64,000 nt of DNA from Lathyrus oleraceus. Lineage: Eukaryota; Streptophyta; Magnoliopsida; Fabales; Fabaceae. The stretch covers positions 446,735,816 to 446,799,815 of the forward strand of contig NC_066581.1 in assembly GCF_024323335.1 (NCBI RefSeq), in the 5' to 3' direction. A program made the position numbers and the translations under genes. This document shows positions 1 to 10,527 of the stretch, one piece after another (position 1 is the first letter of the stretch; each line of letters begins with the position of its first letter). The notes below the pieces were generated by a model. That model worked only from the letters and a program-made list of their open reading frames with translations. It had not been told where the DNA came from and made no database searches.

Positions 1-1822
1 TCTCATTCCTAACAGTATTTGGTTCTGAGCGGTATTGGTAACGTCCCCTGCAAGGTTGTCTCCCATTTATGGTGTTGACTTAAGATTACCCGTAGCTTTG
101 ACTTATCAGGATCCTCAGCAGATTCGTGGCATGTTTGGTGGAATGCATGTTCTCTATGTCTCTCCCCATCCAAAGTTGAATTTATTTTAAGCTAGATGGT
201 TTATCTTCATCCCTAGCAGATTCTCCAGTGGTTATTGAGATTAGTCGAGTGTTTTGTAGTGATGATTCAAATCTTCATTATTTGTATCCTTTGTGTTGTT
301 TTGTCAGCATAATCATAATCGTAATCATACACATGCATATTCATGCATAAATCGCAGCATCAGATATTTCACTGTGCATTTTATCTTGTTGATTTGTTTC
401 CTCTGATCCCCTGCTTTGGTGATATTATTTCCCCATTCAGATTTGGTGTGTTTGTCCTCCTTCAACTATAGAGTGTCAGCCCCTTAAGTAGAAAGAGTCT
501 TTCCTTTCTCATTCCCCACTTAGTTATTTCCTCGTGGATGATTGTTATTTCAGTTTCCTCCCCAAAGTATCATTTGGATGGAACCACTCCCCTTGAGGTA
601 TATCCTCATTGGGTTGAGTATTGTTTGACCGTTTCTTTCTAGCTCTTACCTAGATAGATCTTTTGGTCCCCGAGGGTCTATTACCTAGTAACTGGTAATA
701 TTCTTCTTGGTGTTGAGTACTTCCCCTTTACCCAGTAACCGGTAAAAAGTAATCTACTTATTTGTTGTTCCCTAGTGGATTCCTTTTCACGTTTCCACAA
801 CAAGTTTATCCTTGATATGTTCATTCTAACCGGTGACGGATATTCTTCCTATTTGGTTTTCTATCTAGTAAAAAGGTAGTCGTAATCCCTATTTTCCTCC
901 CAGAGAGTCTATCCTTGATATGTTCACTTTAGCCAGTGACGGATTTTCTCTTCTTTCCGGTCTTATACTCAGTAACGGGTAGATATAAATCCTATAAATC
1001 CTATGTTTACCGATGATGGATATTCTTACTTTGAGTTTATCCTTGATTTGTTCACTTTAATCAGTGACAGATACTCTCTCTTTGGTCTTCTACCCAGTAA
1101 CAAGTAGTTGTAATTCCTATTTGATTTCCCTAGTAGGTTATTCTTACCTAGTAACCGGTAATGAATATGCCTCATTTTTTCCAGCGAGTCATCCTTGATA
1201 TGTTTACACTAACCAGTCATTGATGCCCCTCTGCCAGAGTATATTACCTTCTTACCCAGTAACCGGTAATAGATAATGTATCTCCTTTTACTCCTACGTT
1301 GAAGTTTTTCTTACCCAATTGAGTTTGGTTTCGTATTTCTTCATGAAATCGAATCCCCTTTTACACGAGTATGTCAACTTTGTTCTGATTTATGCATTTT
1401 CCCTGTAGTTGTTTCTTGCTATATTGGAGTTATCCCAATATATGCAGATCTCCTTTTCCCCCCGACCGAGTCTTTCCATTGATTTCTTTTCATGGAAATC
1501 TCCTCGTGTCTCCCAGCAATTTTTCAAGTCGTAGCCTGGCCTATGCATAACTTTTATTCCCCAGAGTCTCTATCTCCTCAGTGAGTTTTCCTTAAGGAAT
1601 GTATTATTCTCCTGTGGACTTTCAGTCTCTCCGGATTCTTTTTCCTTTGTGGCAATACGTTCCCCATAAATATTATTCTAACATCCATATAATATGCATC
1701 ATAAGGTCTCTTAGGGACCAAAATTTGTTTCTTGATGTTGTTATTTAAGTCCATTCTATTGAGTTGATACGAACATTTTAACCTTCATATCCTCAACTAG
1801 AATGTACATAAATAGGAGAAGC
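1..1822 (+). repeat. Ogre-like element A, 3' non-coding internal tail
   Basis: This is the 3' part of the internal region of a plus-strand Ogre-type element that enters from the left edge. No coding frame is supported. It is AT- and pyrimidine-rich and, from about 640 to 1300, carries diverged tandem units roughly 100-130 bp long. Each unit combines a 'cagtaaccggtaa' block with a 'tccttgatatgttcac' block. The reverse complement of 19974-21050 matches it along its length with many substitutions, so A and B belong to the same family. Hypervariable tandem repeats ahead of the 3' LTR are known for Ogre elements. The gag and pol genes of A, if present, lie outside the window. Confidence 0.75.
1808..1822 (+). 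other. Polypurine tract of element A
   Basis: A purine-rich stretch (ataaataggagaagc) lies directly before the TGTAAGACCCC start of the LTR. This is where the plus-strand primer of an LTR retrotransposon is expected. Element B has an equivalent, aaataggggcagt, in the same place. Confidence 0.6.
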
Positions 1823-1957
1823 TGTAAGACCCCAATTTTGACCCTAAGATCCGTCATGCTATCTCATCATTTGCATTGGCTTTGGGATCACACCTTGGCA
1901 TCCTCCCTACCCCCTCATTCATTGAGTTTGCATTAGGAGAGATAACCAAGTACATTC
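1823..1957 (+). repeat. 3' LTR of element A, first segment
   Basis: It begins with TGTAAGACCCC, the same start as LTRs B and C. It is cut after 135 bp by insertion of solo LTR C. Removing C and one TSD copy joins '...aagtacattc' to 'tattgaatcatac...' (16252). That join is collinear with the reverse complement of LTR B near 19840, which confirms the interruption. Confidence 0.85.
1953..1957. repeat. Target-site duplication of solo LTR C, left copy
   Basis: The left copy reads cattc. The right copy, 16247-16251, reads aattc (4 of 5 match). LTR B has 'acattt' at the corresponding point, so the left copy is probably the original and the right one mutated. Confidence 0.65.
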
Positions 1958-2012
1958 TGTAGCGGTAAATTCATGACCAATAAGCTATGGATAAACTTAA
2001 TGTCAATAAAAC

Positions 2013-2023
2013 CAGAGTCGCCA
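2013..2023 (-). other. PBS-like echo inside LTR C
   Basis: The minus strand reads TGGCGACTCTG, identical to the first 11 bases of the real primer site of Ogre D (46923-46940). It lies about 55-65 bp inside the LTR terminus. LTR D has a similar echo at 29209-29219. It is not the working PBS here because the TSD places the LTR end at 1958. Confidence 0.55.
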
Positions 2024-4080
2024 CCGCGCTTTTATTGTTTCCAAAGGAAAAGGGAAAAGTACGAACAAAACCCAAAGATAATAAGTTTTCAAATCAAAAC
2101 TAATAAAATTCCAAATATTACAGGTAAGGGGGTTGGTTACACAGAGGGAAGGTGTTAGCGCCCAAAGTATCCTAGGTACTCCTAGGGAGCCCTTTTTTGT
2201 GTGTATATGTGTTTTTGGTATAAAATGATGTTTGCAATAAAATAGAGTATGGGGATGAGAAAAGAATTCATTAATTATATTTTTGTGTTTGACAAGACCT
2301 TCAGACTTATGCCTACGTACCAACATAAAATGAGGGATCAAAACCTCCTAGTTCGTGGTATCAATTTCAAAGTGAATGAATTGCGTTTAACAAAATTTAA
2401 GTTTTAAAGAGGCATAAAGGGTCTAAAAGAGTTTGGATGAGTGTTAGTTCTTTTTGTCTTTTGAAATTTTAAGTCAATATGATTAGATTCATTTACAAGT
2501 TTGATTGAGAAAAAGAGTTTAAAAATGCAATGACATAAGGCCAAAATTTCTAATTTTCAAAAGAGTCTAAGTTTAGAAATCACAAGCATAAAAGATTTTG
2601 TAAAGGGGGAGAGATTTGAAATTTAAAAAGTGGGAGGAGATGAAGAGACTAATCCTAAGCAAAAATTTAAAAGTTAAGAGTTGAAAAGATTTGATCAATG
2701 GGATGCAATCCAATAGACAAGAATGTCATATGAAACCCATTTTTCCTTTGGACTTTGGAGTCAAGCAATATCAATAAACAAATAGCAAGATGAAGAGCAA
2801 GGAATCAAATAAAGATAGCCACATCCAAGCTAGCAACTTCATAGTCTTCTTCTTAATCGTCCCATGTATCAGATGACATACTCCTTAAATGGCTCAGAAT
2901 AAGGCATTAGACACTGGTTCAAAGTAACATCTTCATCAAGACCATGTAGTAGATGAACTCAAGTGGACCCCAATACTTGCACCAGATGGAAGCTCAAATC
3001 ACAAGAATTTGGTTTCAGAAATGTTGTCATTGGCCAAGTCCTTTTGCATAAGGAATGTTGCCTAATTCTAAGTCCAAATCTCATATCAAATCCGACAGTC
3101 CACACAAACATTTTTTAGGGTTTTTATTGTTTATTATGTATTTTAAGGTCCTAAGACCACAAACACAAACAAGATACACAAACAAGTATATACAATCACA
3201 ATATATGACTCAAGTGAGCACGGTGAAAATGGAATTAATATAAACAAGTTAAATGATATGTAAATGGAAAATGGTAAATGACTTGAATTTAAATGGCATA
3301 AAATAAATGACTTGGAATTAAAAGAGTTAGTCAAATGTTAGTTGATTAGATGTTAGTGGAGTTAGTCAAATGTTAGTTGAATTTAAATGGCATAAAGTAA
3401 ATGACTTGGAATTCAATTGTTTAAGTCATTCTTTGGAGAACACTCAACCCTCTATTCACAAGCATGGATCCTTGAACCAAGACATCTTCCAAAGGAAGGA
3501 TAAAAGGCCAGGTTTCCACACAATACCATGAAAGGGGGAGACTTACAATCTCACTTACTAGAATGCTATGCTTTTGAGTCAAAATTTAGCGCTATGTTAA
3601 ACAATAGTAATTGGACTTATGTAGAAGTCACAACTATCTGAGGTCAGGCAATAGAAATTTTTGTGTTAATTCATGTTAGAGATATGGTATATTGAACCAT
3701 ACTCCTAAAACATACCACACATAAAAACAAAATGATCAAAGGATGGACCTAATCTCATCCATACTTATATTGGTTCATCTAACACAAAGTTATTAATGAA
3801 CCCATTAGCCTTAGGATATTGAGATTTCATTGGTCAATGAAAGGGATGGGATAAAAGGGGATTGAAGATGAAGAGGGGGGAGGGGAAATGAGACAAACAC
3901 AAATTGATCATGGGAGGAATTTTATCAAATTAAATTCATTCATTCATTTTGGGAGATGAATTGTACATTTTATCAATCCCCTAAATCCAATGATTTTAAT
4001 CCCACAAAAGTCAAATCAACCTTGACCAAGGCCCAAACACATAGTCAAACTTCACAAGTCAATAAAAATGGCTCAACATA

Positions 4081-4085
4081 ATTTT
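4081..4085. repeat. Target-site duplication of Tekay-like element, left copy
   Basis: ATTTT lies immediately before TGTAACACC. The matching ATTTT is at 13595-13599, directly after the closing TTACA of the 3' LTR. Confidence 0.85.
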
Positions 4086-7000
4086 TGTAACACCCCGAAT
4101 TTAATTAATTAATTAATTTGAATTATTTAGATTTTTATATGATTAATGGGTGTTTTAAATTAATTGTGTGTGATTGTGGGGGTATGTATCCTTGAAATAG
4201 AAGTATGGAGGGAGTAAGAGTTTGGTATAGTTGTTGATAATTAATTATAATTTTAATTAGTGATTGAAATAAATAGTGTTTTATTCGAATTAATTAAATA
4301 AATAAATAAAAATAACTAGAATATGAGCATCTTAATTAAATAATGAAATTTAGTTATTTTATTTAATGGGGATAATGAGAATTTTTAATAATTAGCCTAT
4401 AACTATTTTATTTAATTGATTGGAATACAATAGAAGAGTAGAAATAGTATGGAGAAAAAGAAGAATATTATTAGTATTATTTTATTAAAAGAAAATTAAA
4501 ACCAAGAGGGGTATGGTGGTAAATAATATGATAAGTGAGGGAAATGGTGGAAGTTCCTAATTGATGGGGATTAGGTTAATGATAAAAAAAGGTTTGTAAG
4601 AGAGTTTGGAGGATTTTACGTAAAATAGAATTTTGTGGTGATAAGAGACAAGGGATAGGGCTAAAATAAAACTTCATTGTTAGAGCTTGAAGTGTGCATC
4701 TTGTTAGAAAATCTAAGGTAAGGGTGAGAACTTGTTGCAATAGTATAGAAGGATAGAATGGAGAAATCCTTAACCTCGTTAGGATTTGGTGTTTTGATTC
4801 ATAATTTTGAATTTGGATGCTATGGTGATTATTATATGATGATAATATGATAAATTTCATGTGTCTTACATGTGTGTAGTTTTCTATTTTGATGATGAAA
4901 CTTATATTCACCATTGTTGCAATTTCGAAGGTTTTAGGCAAAATCTTAAAGTTGTGATTAAATTATTTAATTGTGTCAAAACTATAAATTTACTTTATAT
5001 AATTATAGTATTATATGGGTTGTAATTTTCTAAGCGTTTGGCTTTTTACGGAATCGAAATCGGAGATCCGAAAGGCCTCCAACGATGAAAAACGCAGAAA
5101 ATTCTGCATTCTATCCGTCGCAATCGCGAGCCTTTTTTTATGTTTTTCGGTCGAAATCGTTTTGGTCATAACTTTTGATCCGTAAGTCCAAATCGAGTGT
5201 TGTTTGAAGCGTTGGATATCTGAAACGGAGGGTTATAACTTTGTTTCAGGAATAAAATAATTTTGGATATTATTTCATGGACTTTTTTAGGGTTGAAGAA
5301 GATGAAAATTGTATTGGAAAATTTAGAAAACAACAACTTTTTAGTAACGCCTTCGAGAACGGTTTTGATCATAACTTTCAACTCGTGAATCATTTTGGGT
5401 TGGGGTTTAAAGCATTATAAAGGTGACTCTAAGAGATATAATTGTGATGGTGATAAGTGAATTGATTGAGTATTATTCCTATTCCTACTACGTTGGTGAA
5501 GTTTTTGTTTTTACGTTCGGTTAATGAATTGTTGACATATCCCGATGATTTTGGTCATAACTTGCATTTCGTAAGTCCGATTTTGATGGTGTTTGAAGTG
5601 TTAGAAAGCTAATGCTCATATTGTTGATATGTTTTATTAATATTCACATGCCTATTGTATTGATAAATATATTGGTTTATACGTTTGGTTGATGAATTGT
5701 TGCATTGTTGTAATATCATTGTGTGATGATTATGTTGTTATGTCGATGATGTTAAGATATTGAAGAGTTATTCTTATTTGTTGATATTATTCATGTGGTA
5801 ACATGAATTGGTTGTTGCAAGATGAATGATGTGATGTATAAATGATGAGATGTGTGTGGGGATCCTTTAGGTGAACCTTATTGTGTTAATACATGTTATT
5901 TGCGAGTCATGCATCTTGGTGTATGGGCTTCGGTCCAATTTTGGTGAGCCTCGATCCTATGATGGGGATCATGGAGTGAAGAGTTCTTATTATGAGGGAT
6001 TAGTGAAGCGTTACATACGTTGATGGTAACGATTTTTGGTGAGCCTCGATCCTATGTTGATGGATCGGGTGCGAGTAGCTAATTCCTATTATGGGGGATT
6101 AGTGAAGCGTTACCTGTGATGATGGTAGCAATTTTGGTATGCTCCGGTTCCAAGAGGGAATCGATCCTATGATGGGGATCATGGAGTGAGATGAACCTGA
6201 GTGTTCATTTTGGTACCATGTGCATGTTGAGTCGGTGTTGAGTACATTGCATAAGTGTTGCATTTGTATTTATTGTTGTTGATGTGTTGTTGGATGAGAT
6301 GTTGTTGCATATGATGTTAATGATAATTGAGATATGGCTTTCTATGATGTTGATTATGATTTGGATGTAAGAATGAGATATATTGTTGTGCATGATTGTG
6401 TAGATGTTGTACTCTATTCTTCATTCTATATCATTATTATTGAAATGAATTCTCACCTTCTGTTTGAATGTTGCCTTTACATGGGCATCATGCAGATACT
6501 CAAGAGTAGTATTGCTGAAGTAAGTGGAAGGTTGCTCTTGGATTACTTCTTTATTTTGTCGCTTTTACTAGTGGTACCTTGCTCTGATCATGTAACATCG
6601 GGTTGTTTTAAACGCTTACATTATTCCTTATGTTTGACCATGTTGAAGTCATAAGACTAATTTTGTTGTTGAGAATTCTTAAGATGTTGAGTTGATTGAT
6701 TAGAACTCTCTTATTTTGTTATTGCAATTGAAGTTTGGAATAGATGTTATTAGTTGCTTTATCTTCCATAATTGTGATGATAATTCCGCTGCGATGATAC
6801 TTAAAAATGGAAGTGACCACGCAGTGACATGTTATGAATGTCTTATTTTGTGAATATATAATACCGATCATATGAGAAGGATGTCGTGTAAACATCCTAG
6901 GTATGATTCAGATAAGTAGGATGTCGTGTAAACATCCTTATTACAAATGTGTGTATTGAAATTTACTATTGCAAACCCGTGTTGCGGAGCAGGTCATGTG

Positions 7001-7086
7001 TGTTATGAATGTGTGACACCCTACGTGGTTTTATTTTATACTTAATTTATGAGATAAATTATGTGGGGGGGTTTTAGGGTGTTACA
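4086..7086 (+). repeat. Tekay-like 5' LTR
   Basis: It runs from TGTAACACC to GTTACA, 3001 bp. It pairs with 10528-13594 along its whole length, with scattered substitutions and small indels. Inside it, units beginning 'ttttggtgagcctcgatcc' repeat at about 94-97-bp spacing near 5940 and 6034. AT-rich stretches with simple 'gatgttgatgatg' repeats fill 5690-6460. No open frame in it is credible. Confidence 0.9.
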
Positions 7087-7090
7087 TTAG

Positions 7091-7103
7091 TGGTATCAGA
7101 GCA
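7091..7103 (+). other. Primer binding site, initiator tRNA-Met type (Tekay-like)
   Basis: TGGTATCAGAGCA lies 4 bp after the 5' LTR. It matches the plant initiator methionine tRNA 3' end, the usual primer for chromoviruses and many copia elements. Confidence 0.9.
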
Positions 7104-7819
7104 GGTCAGTCCGTCCGGCCAGGTTGTTTAATTATGTTTGCTCGCTAGTATGCGACATATGTGTGAGAACACTATCGATGCTTGTTTTATTTTCCATTTG
7201 CAGGTTGGGAATGAAATAAGTGGGGGAGAGGCGTCTGCTTATCTTGAATATTCCAATTGTATCGAGCTTGGACATTATATTGTTGCATGCAAGAGTGCAG
7301 TGTTGGCTAGTTAACATGTTTTGAGAATGTTGTGCTTTTCCTGAACCCGAAGAGAGGTTGGATTCGAGGACGGTGTTGGTTAGAAAAATGGTGTGATCCT
7401 TGAGGGAATACGGTCAGGTGTTCTCGTTGGTCGCTTCCTTGTGAGGGGGAAGGCGATGTTTTGGCTAGAGATGAGCCAATGGCGTGTTAAGTATCCTGAC
7501 GTGTTCTTTGAGGATGTGTATGGTTTGTATTTTATTGGAATAAGTTGACGTTATTCTTGGAATAAATTGTTTGGAGTTAAACCAAGTGTTTACCAATTGT
7601 TTTGATAAGTTGGTGCAGTGTGTCGCTGATTGCAAGAGCTCAGACGATGTTAAAGTTGTGTTGTTCCTAACATTGAAGATGCTGTGGATTCGAGATTCCT
7701 GTTTGCCGGTCAAGTTGGGAAGTCTTTAGGGAAAACGACCAGGTATGGTTAGTGTTGTTTCTCAAAGAGTAGAGATAAGTGTGACGACTAATGTTATGCC
7801 AGTGGTGTGTGATTCTTGA
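7104..7819 (+). other. Tekay-like internal region, remains of leader and gag/PR area
   Basis: No intact frame. A short stretch near 7455-7530 still resembles a gag segment ('W.VKYPDVFFED'-like), then all frames are broken. Most of gag and protease is absent, because only about 700 bp separate the primer site from the RT start, where about 2 kb would be normal. Confidence 0.5.
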
Positions 7820-8149
7820 TGTTTTCCTAAAGATATCTGCAACTTGCCTCTAGAGAATGAATTTGAATTTAATAGAGGTGAAGAGTTGACGTTTGTATCA
7901 GCTAAGCAAGTGAGAGAATCTGTGAAGGATATGGAACAAGTGTTTGTGATGTTAGCTTCGTTAGAAGCTAGAGGACAGGGAGTTGCTCGTGATCTTCCTG
8001 GAATGTGTGAATTTCCTGAAGTGTTTCCTAAAGACATCAGTGACTTGCCTCCAAAGCGCGAAGTGGATTTTTCTATAGACTTAGTACCTGGTACTAATCA
8101 GGTGTCGATGACTCCTTATAGGGTGTCTACTTTAGAGTTGGGGAATTGA
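7820..8149 (+). pseudogene. Start of reverse transcriptase (Tekay-like), broken
   Basis: The frame open from 7844 to 8149 holds a protease-RT linker (KQVRESVKDMEQVFVMLAS) followed by the characteristic Ty3/gypsy RT entrance: FPEVFPKDISDLPPKREVDF, then a short stretch ending TPYRVS. A shorter copy of the entrance motif ('FPKDICNLPLENEFEF') precedes it at about 7825-7870, suggesting local duplication or template switching. After 8149 the frame is lost, and a second frame continues RT remnants. The RT would initiate strand synthesis in cytoplasmic particles. Here it cannot, because the palm motifs are missing downstream. Confidence 0.7.
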
Positions 8150-9060
8150 AGAAGCAAAGATTTGCTTCAGAAGAAGTTTGTTTAACCAGGTGTTTCTATG
8201 TGGGGTGTGTCGGTGTTATTAGTGAAAGAAGAGGGACAGTAGTATGAGACTATGAGTGATTTGAGAATTGTATTGTATGCATTGAAAGAGAACCATTTGT
8301 ACGCAAAGTTTTTCCAAATGCGAGTTATGGTTAAAGGAAGTGAGTTTCCTTGGTCATGTGATTCTAGTGGTGGTATAGGCGTGGATATATCAAATATAGA
8401 TGTCGTGTTACTATGGGAGACTCTGAAGTCTGCCACTGAGAGTAGAAGTTTTTTCTGGGATTGACTAGTTCTACAGGAAGATCATTAAAGGTTTTTCAAA
8501 TTTAGCATTGTCGTTAACTCAGTTGACTCGAAAAGGTCAAGCGTATGTTTGGGATGTGCATTGTGAAAAGAGTTTCTAAGACCTCAAGAAGAAGTTGATG
8601 TCTGCTCCAGTTTTGATTTCGCTGAATCCAAGTGAGTGTTTTGTTGTATATTGTGATGCTTCGAAGATGGGTCTAGGAGGTGTGTTGATGCAAAATAGCC
8701 AGGTTGTGGCTTATGCTTAGAGACAATTGAGATTTCTTGAAAGGAATTACCCTACGCATGATATTGAGTTGACAACAATGGTATTCATGTGGAAGATTTG
8801 GAGGCACTACCTATTTGGCTCAAAATTCAAAGTGTTCAGTGATCACAAGTGTTTGAAATATTTATTTGATGAGAAGAGTCGAATATGAGGCAGGGGAGAT
8901 GACTTGAACTTTTGAAGGGTTATGATTTTAATTTGAGTTACCATTCGAGTAAAGCTAATATTATAGCTGATGTAATGAGTAAGAAGTTTTTACATAGGTC
9001 GATGCTTATGGCTCGAGAGTTAGAATTGGTTGAGCAATTCAAAGATATAAGTTAGTGGGT
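8150..9060 (+). pseudogene. RT remnant and RNase H (Tekay-like), broken
   Basis: From 8252 the translation jumps from the RT fingers (MSDLRIVLYALKENHLYAKF) straight to the connection region, so the segment with the catalytic YVDD is deleted. Further on, in shifting frames, RNase H is recognisable: a YCDASKMGLGG-like start near 8647, an ERNYPTHD-like block near 8740, and a 'FSDHKCLKYLFDEK'-like block near 8835. Stops such as the TAG at about 8717 and small indels disrupt it. The domain would degrade the RNA of RNA/DNA hybrids. Confidence 0.75.
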
Positions 9061-9800
9061 GGAGAAACTCCTAACAGTGTGAAGTGGGGTATGTTGAAGT
9101 TGACGAGTGATATCCTTAAAAAGATTAGATAAGGTCAGAGATCTGATTTGAGTTTGATAGATCGTCTCACATTAATCAACCAAGGTAACATATGTGATTT
9201 CTGAGTTGATGAAAATGGTGTGATGATGTTTAGAGATAGAATTTGTGTTTCTAATGTACCCGGATTTAATAGGAGTATTCTTTTGGAGGGTCGCAGAAGT
9301 GGATTGAGTATTTATCCTGATGCTAATATGTATCAAGATTTGAAGAAGATATTTTGATGGCCAAGAATGAAGAAAGAGGATGCCAAAGTCGTGTATGCTT
9401 GTTTGACCTGTCAGAAGTCAAAGGTCGAGCATCAAAAGTCATTGGGTCTGATGCAACCATTAAATATTCCATAGTGGAAATGGGATAGTATTTTCAGGGA
9501 TTTTGTAACAGATTTACCAAAGACTTCAAATGGATGCAATTCAATTTGGGTGATTGTGGATAAATTGACCAAATCGGCTCATTTTGTACCAATGAGGACA
9601 ATTATCCTTTGCATAACTAAATGAATTGTATATTGATGATGTTGTGAAGTTGAATGGTAATCCTTCATGTATTGTATCAGATAGAGATCTGAGATTTACA
9701 TCGAGGTTATGGGAGAGTATGCGGGCTACTTTGGATACTAAGCTGAAGTTGAGTTCTTCTTATCTTACATAGTGATTGAGGGTTTATATGTTAGAACAAT
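9061..9800 (+). pseudogene. Integrase zinc-binding and core region (Tekay-like), broken
   Basis: Translated pieces resemble the gypsy integrase. They include a zinc-finger part ending CLTCQKSKVEHQ near 9400, a core part with WKWDSIF..FVTDLPK and [16 protein letters not shown] near 9475-9600, and IVSDRDLRFTSR near 9670, which contains the second catalytic aspartate. Several TAG/TGA stops and frameshifts separate them, and the third catalytic residue region near 9760 is unrecognisable. Integration activity is not expected. Confidence 0.7.
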
Positions 9801-9945
9801 GAGGTACTTGTGATAACTACTTGTCAGTGATTGAGTTTACCTACAACAACAGTTTCTATTCTAGTATCAAAATGGACCATATAAGGCGTTGTATGGTAGG
9901 AGATGTAGAACTTATTTATGTTAGTATGAGTCAGGTAAAGATTTT

Positions 9946-10500
9946 ATGCTCGGACCGGAGATTGTTCACTTGACGACTGAAAAGATCAAGATGATCCAAG
10001 AAAAGATGAAAGCATCGCAGAGTCGTCAGAAAAGTTACCATGACAAGAGGAGGAAAGCGCTTGAGTTCCAGGAGGGAGATAACGTGTTTTTGAGGGTTAC
10101 ACCGGTAACTGGTGTTGGTCGAGCTTTGAAGTCTCAAAAGCTCACACCATATTTTGTTGGTCGTACCAGATTTTACAAAGGATAAGAGAGGTGGCATATA
10201 TGATTTGTTGTCGCTGCTTGTTAATCTTCATGATGTATTTCACGTGTCTCAGTTGAGGAGATATATTTCGGATCCATCTCTTATGATCCAAGTGGATGAT
10301 GTGTAGGTGGGAGATAATCTGACTGTTGGTGTATCACCTGTGCAGATAGAGGATCGGGAAGTGAAACTGATTCATGGTAAAGAGGTTGCCTTAGTGAAGG
10401 TAGTTTGGGGTGGACCAGTTGGTGGGAGCATGACTTGAGAACGTGAGAAGCATATGAAGGAGTCGTATCCGACTCTATTTTCCTCATCTAATTTTCGAGG
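9946..10500 (+). pseudogene. Integrase C-terminus with chromodomain-like tail (Tekay-like)
   Basis: The frame 9946-10185 encodes LGPEIVHLTTEKIKMIQEKM, then SRQKSYHDKRRK, EFQEGDNVFLRVTP and LTPYFVGR, the conserved C-terminal integrase segment (GPY/F module). Beyond a frameshift, 10200-10500 still encodes a 'NLHDVFHVSQLRRYI'-like motif and a tail similar to the plant chromodomain ending (VKVVWGGPVGGS-like, then SYPTLF). Chromodomains of this type are thought to guide insertion to heterochromatin. The tail ends just before the polypurine tract. Confidence 0.7.
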
Positions 10501-10513
10501 GCGAAAATTTCTT

Positions 10514-10526
10514 AAGTGGGGGAGAG
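10514..10526 (+). other. Polypurine tract (Tekay-like)
   Basis: aagtgggggagag lies immediately upstream of the 3' LTR. Confidence 0.85.
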
Positions 10527-10527
10527 T

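Larger units (their letters stand above)
1958..4085 (-). repeat. Solo Ogre LTR (element C), U5-side part
   Basis: This is the downstream (U5) end of a minus-strand LTR. It starts 'tgtagcgg', giving a canonical CA end on the minus strand. The segment 'gtgttagcgcccaaagtatc' near 2152 parallels 'gtattagcacccctcacgtc' in the D LTRs, which supports Ogre-family identity. There is no PBS or internal domain to the left, only the TSD, so this is a solo LTR produced by LTR-LTR recombination. Short direct repeats ('gttagtcaaatgttagttga') occur at 3325-3390. Nothing codes here. The Tekay element interrupts it at 4085. Confidence 0.8.

Noticed and set aside
2013..2030. Working primer binding site of a minus-strand Ogre starting at about 2012
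   Set aside because: The LTR end and TSD lie 55 bp further left (1958, 1953-1957), and LTR D has the same motif inside its LTR, so it is an internal echo.
2003..2341. Open frame on the minus strand and others of 60-110 codons within LTRs
   Set aside because: They lie in non-coding LTR sequence, have no family motif and are not kept between LTR copies.
8182..8464. Two overlapping frames as new small genes
   Set aside because: The plus-strand one is a decayed RT connection segment; the minus-strand one is its shadow.
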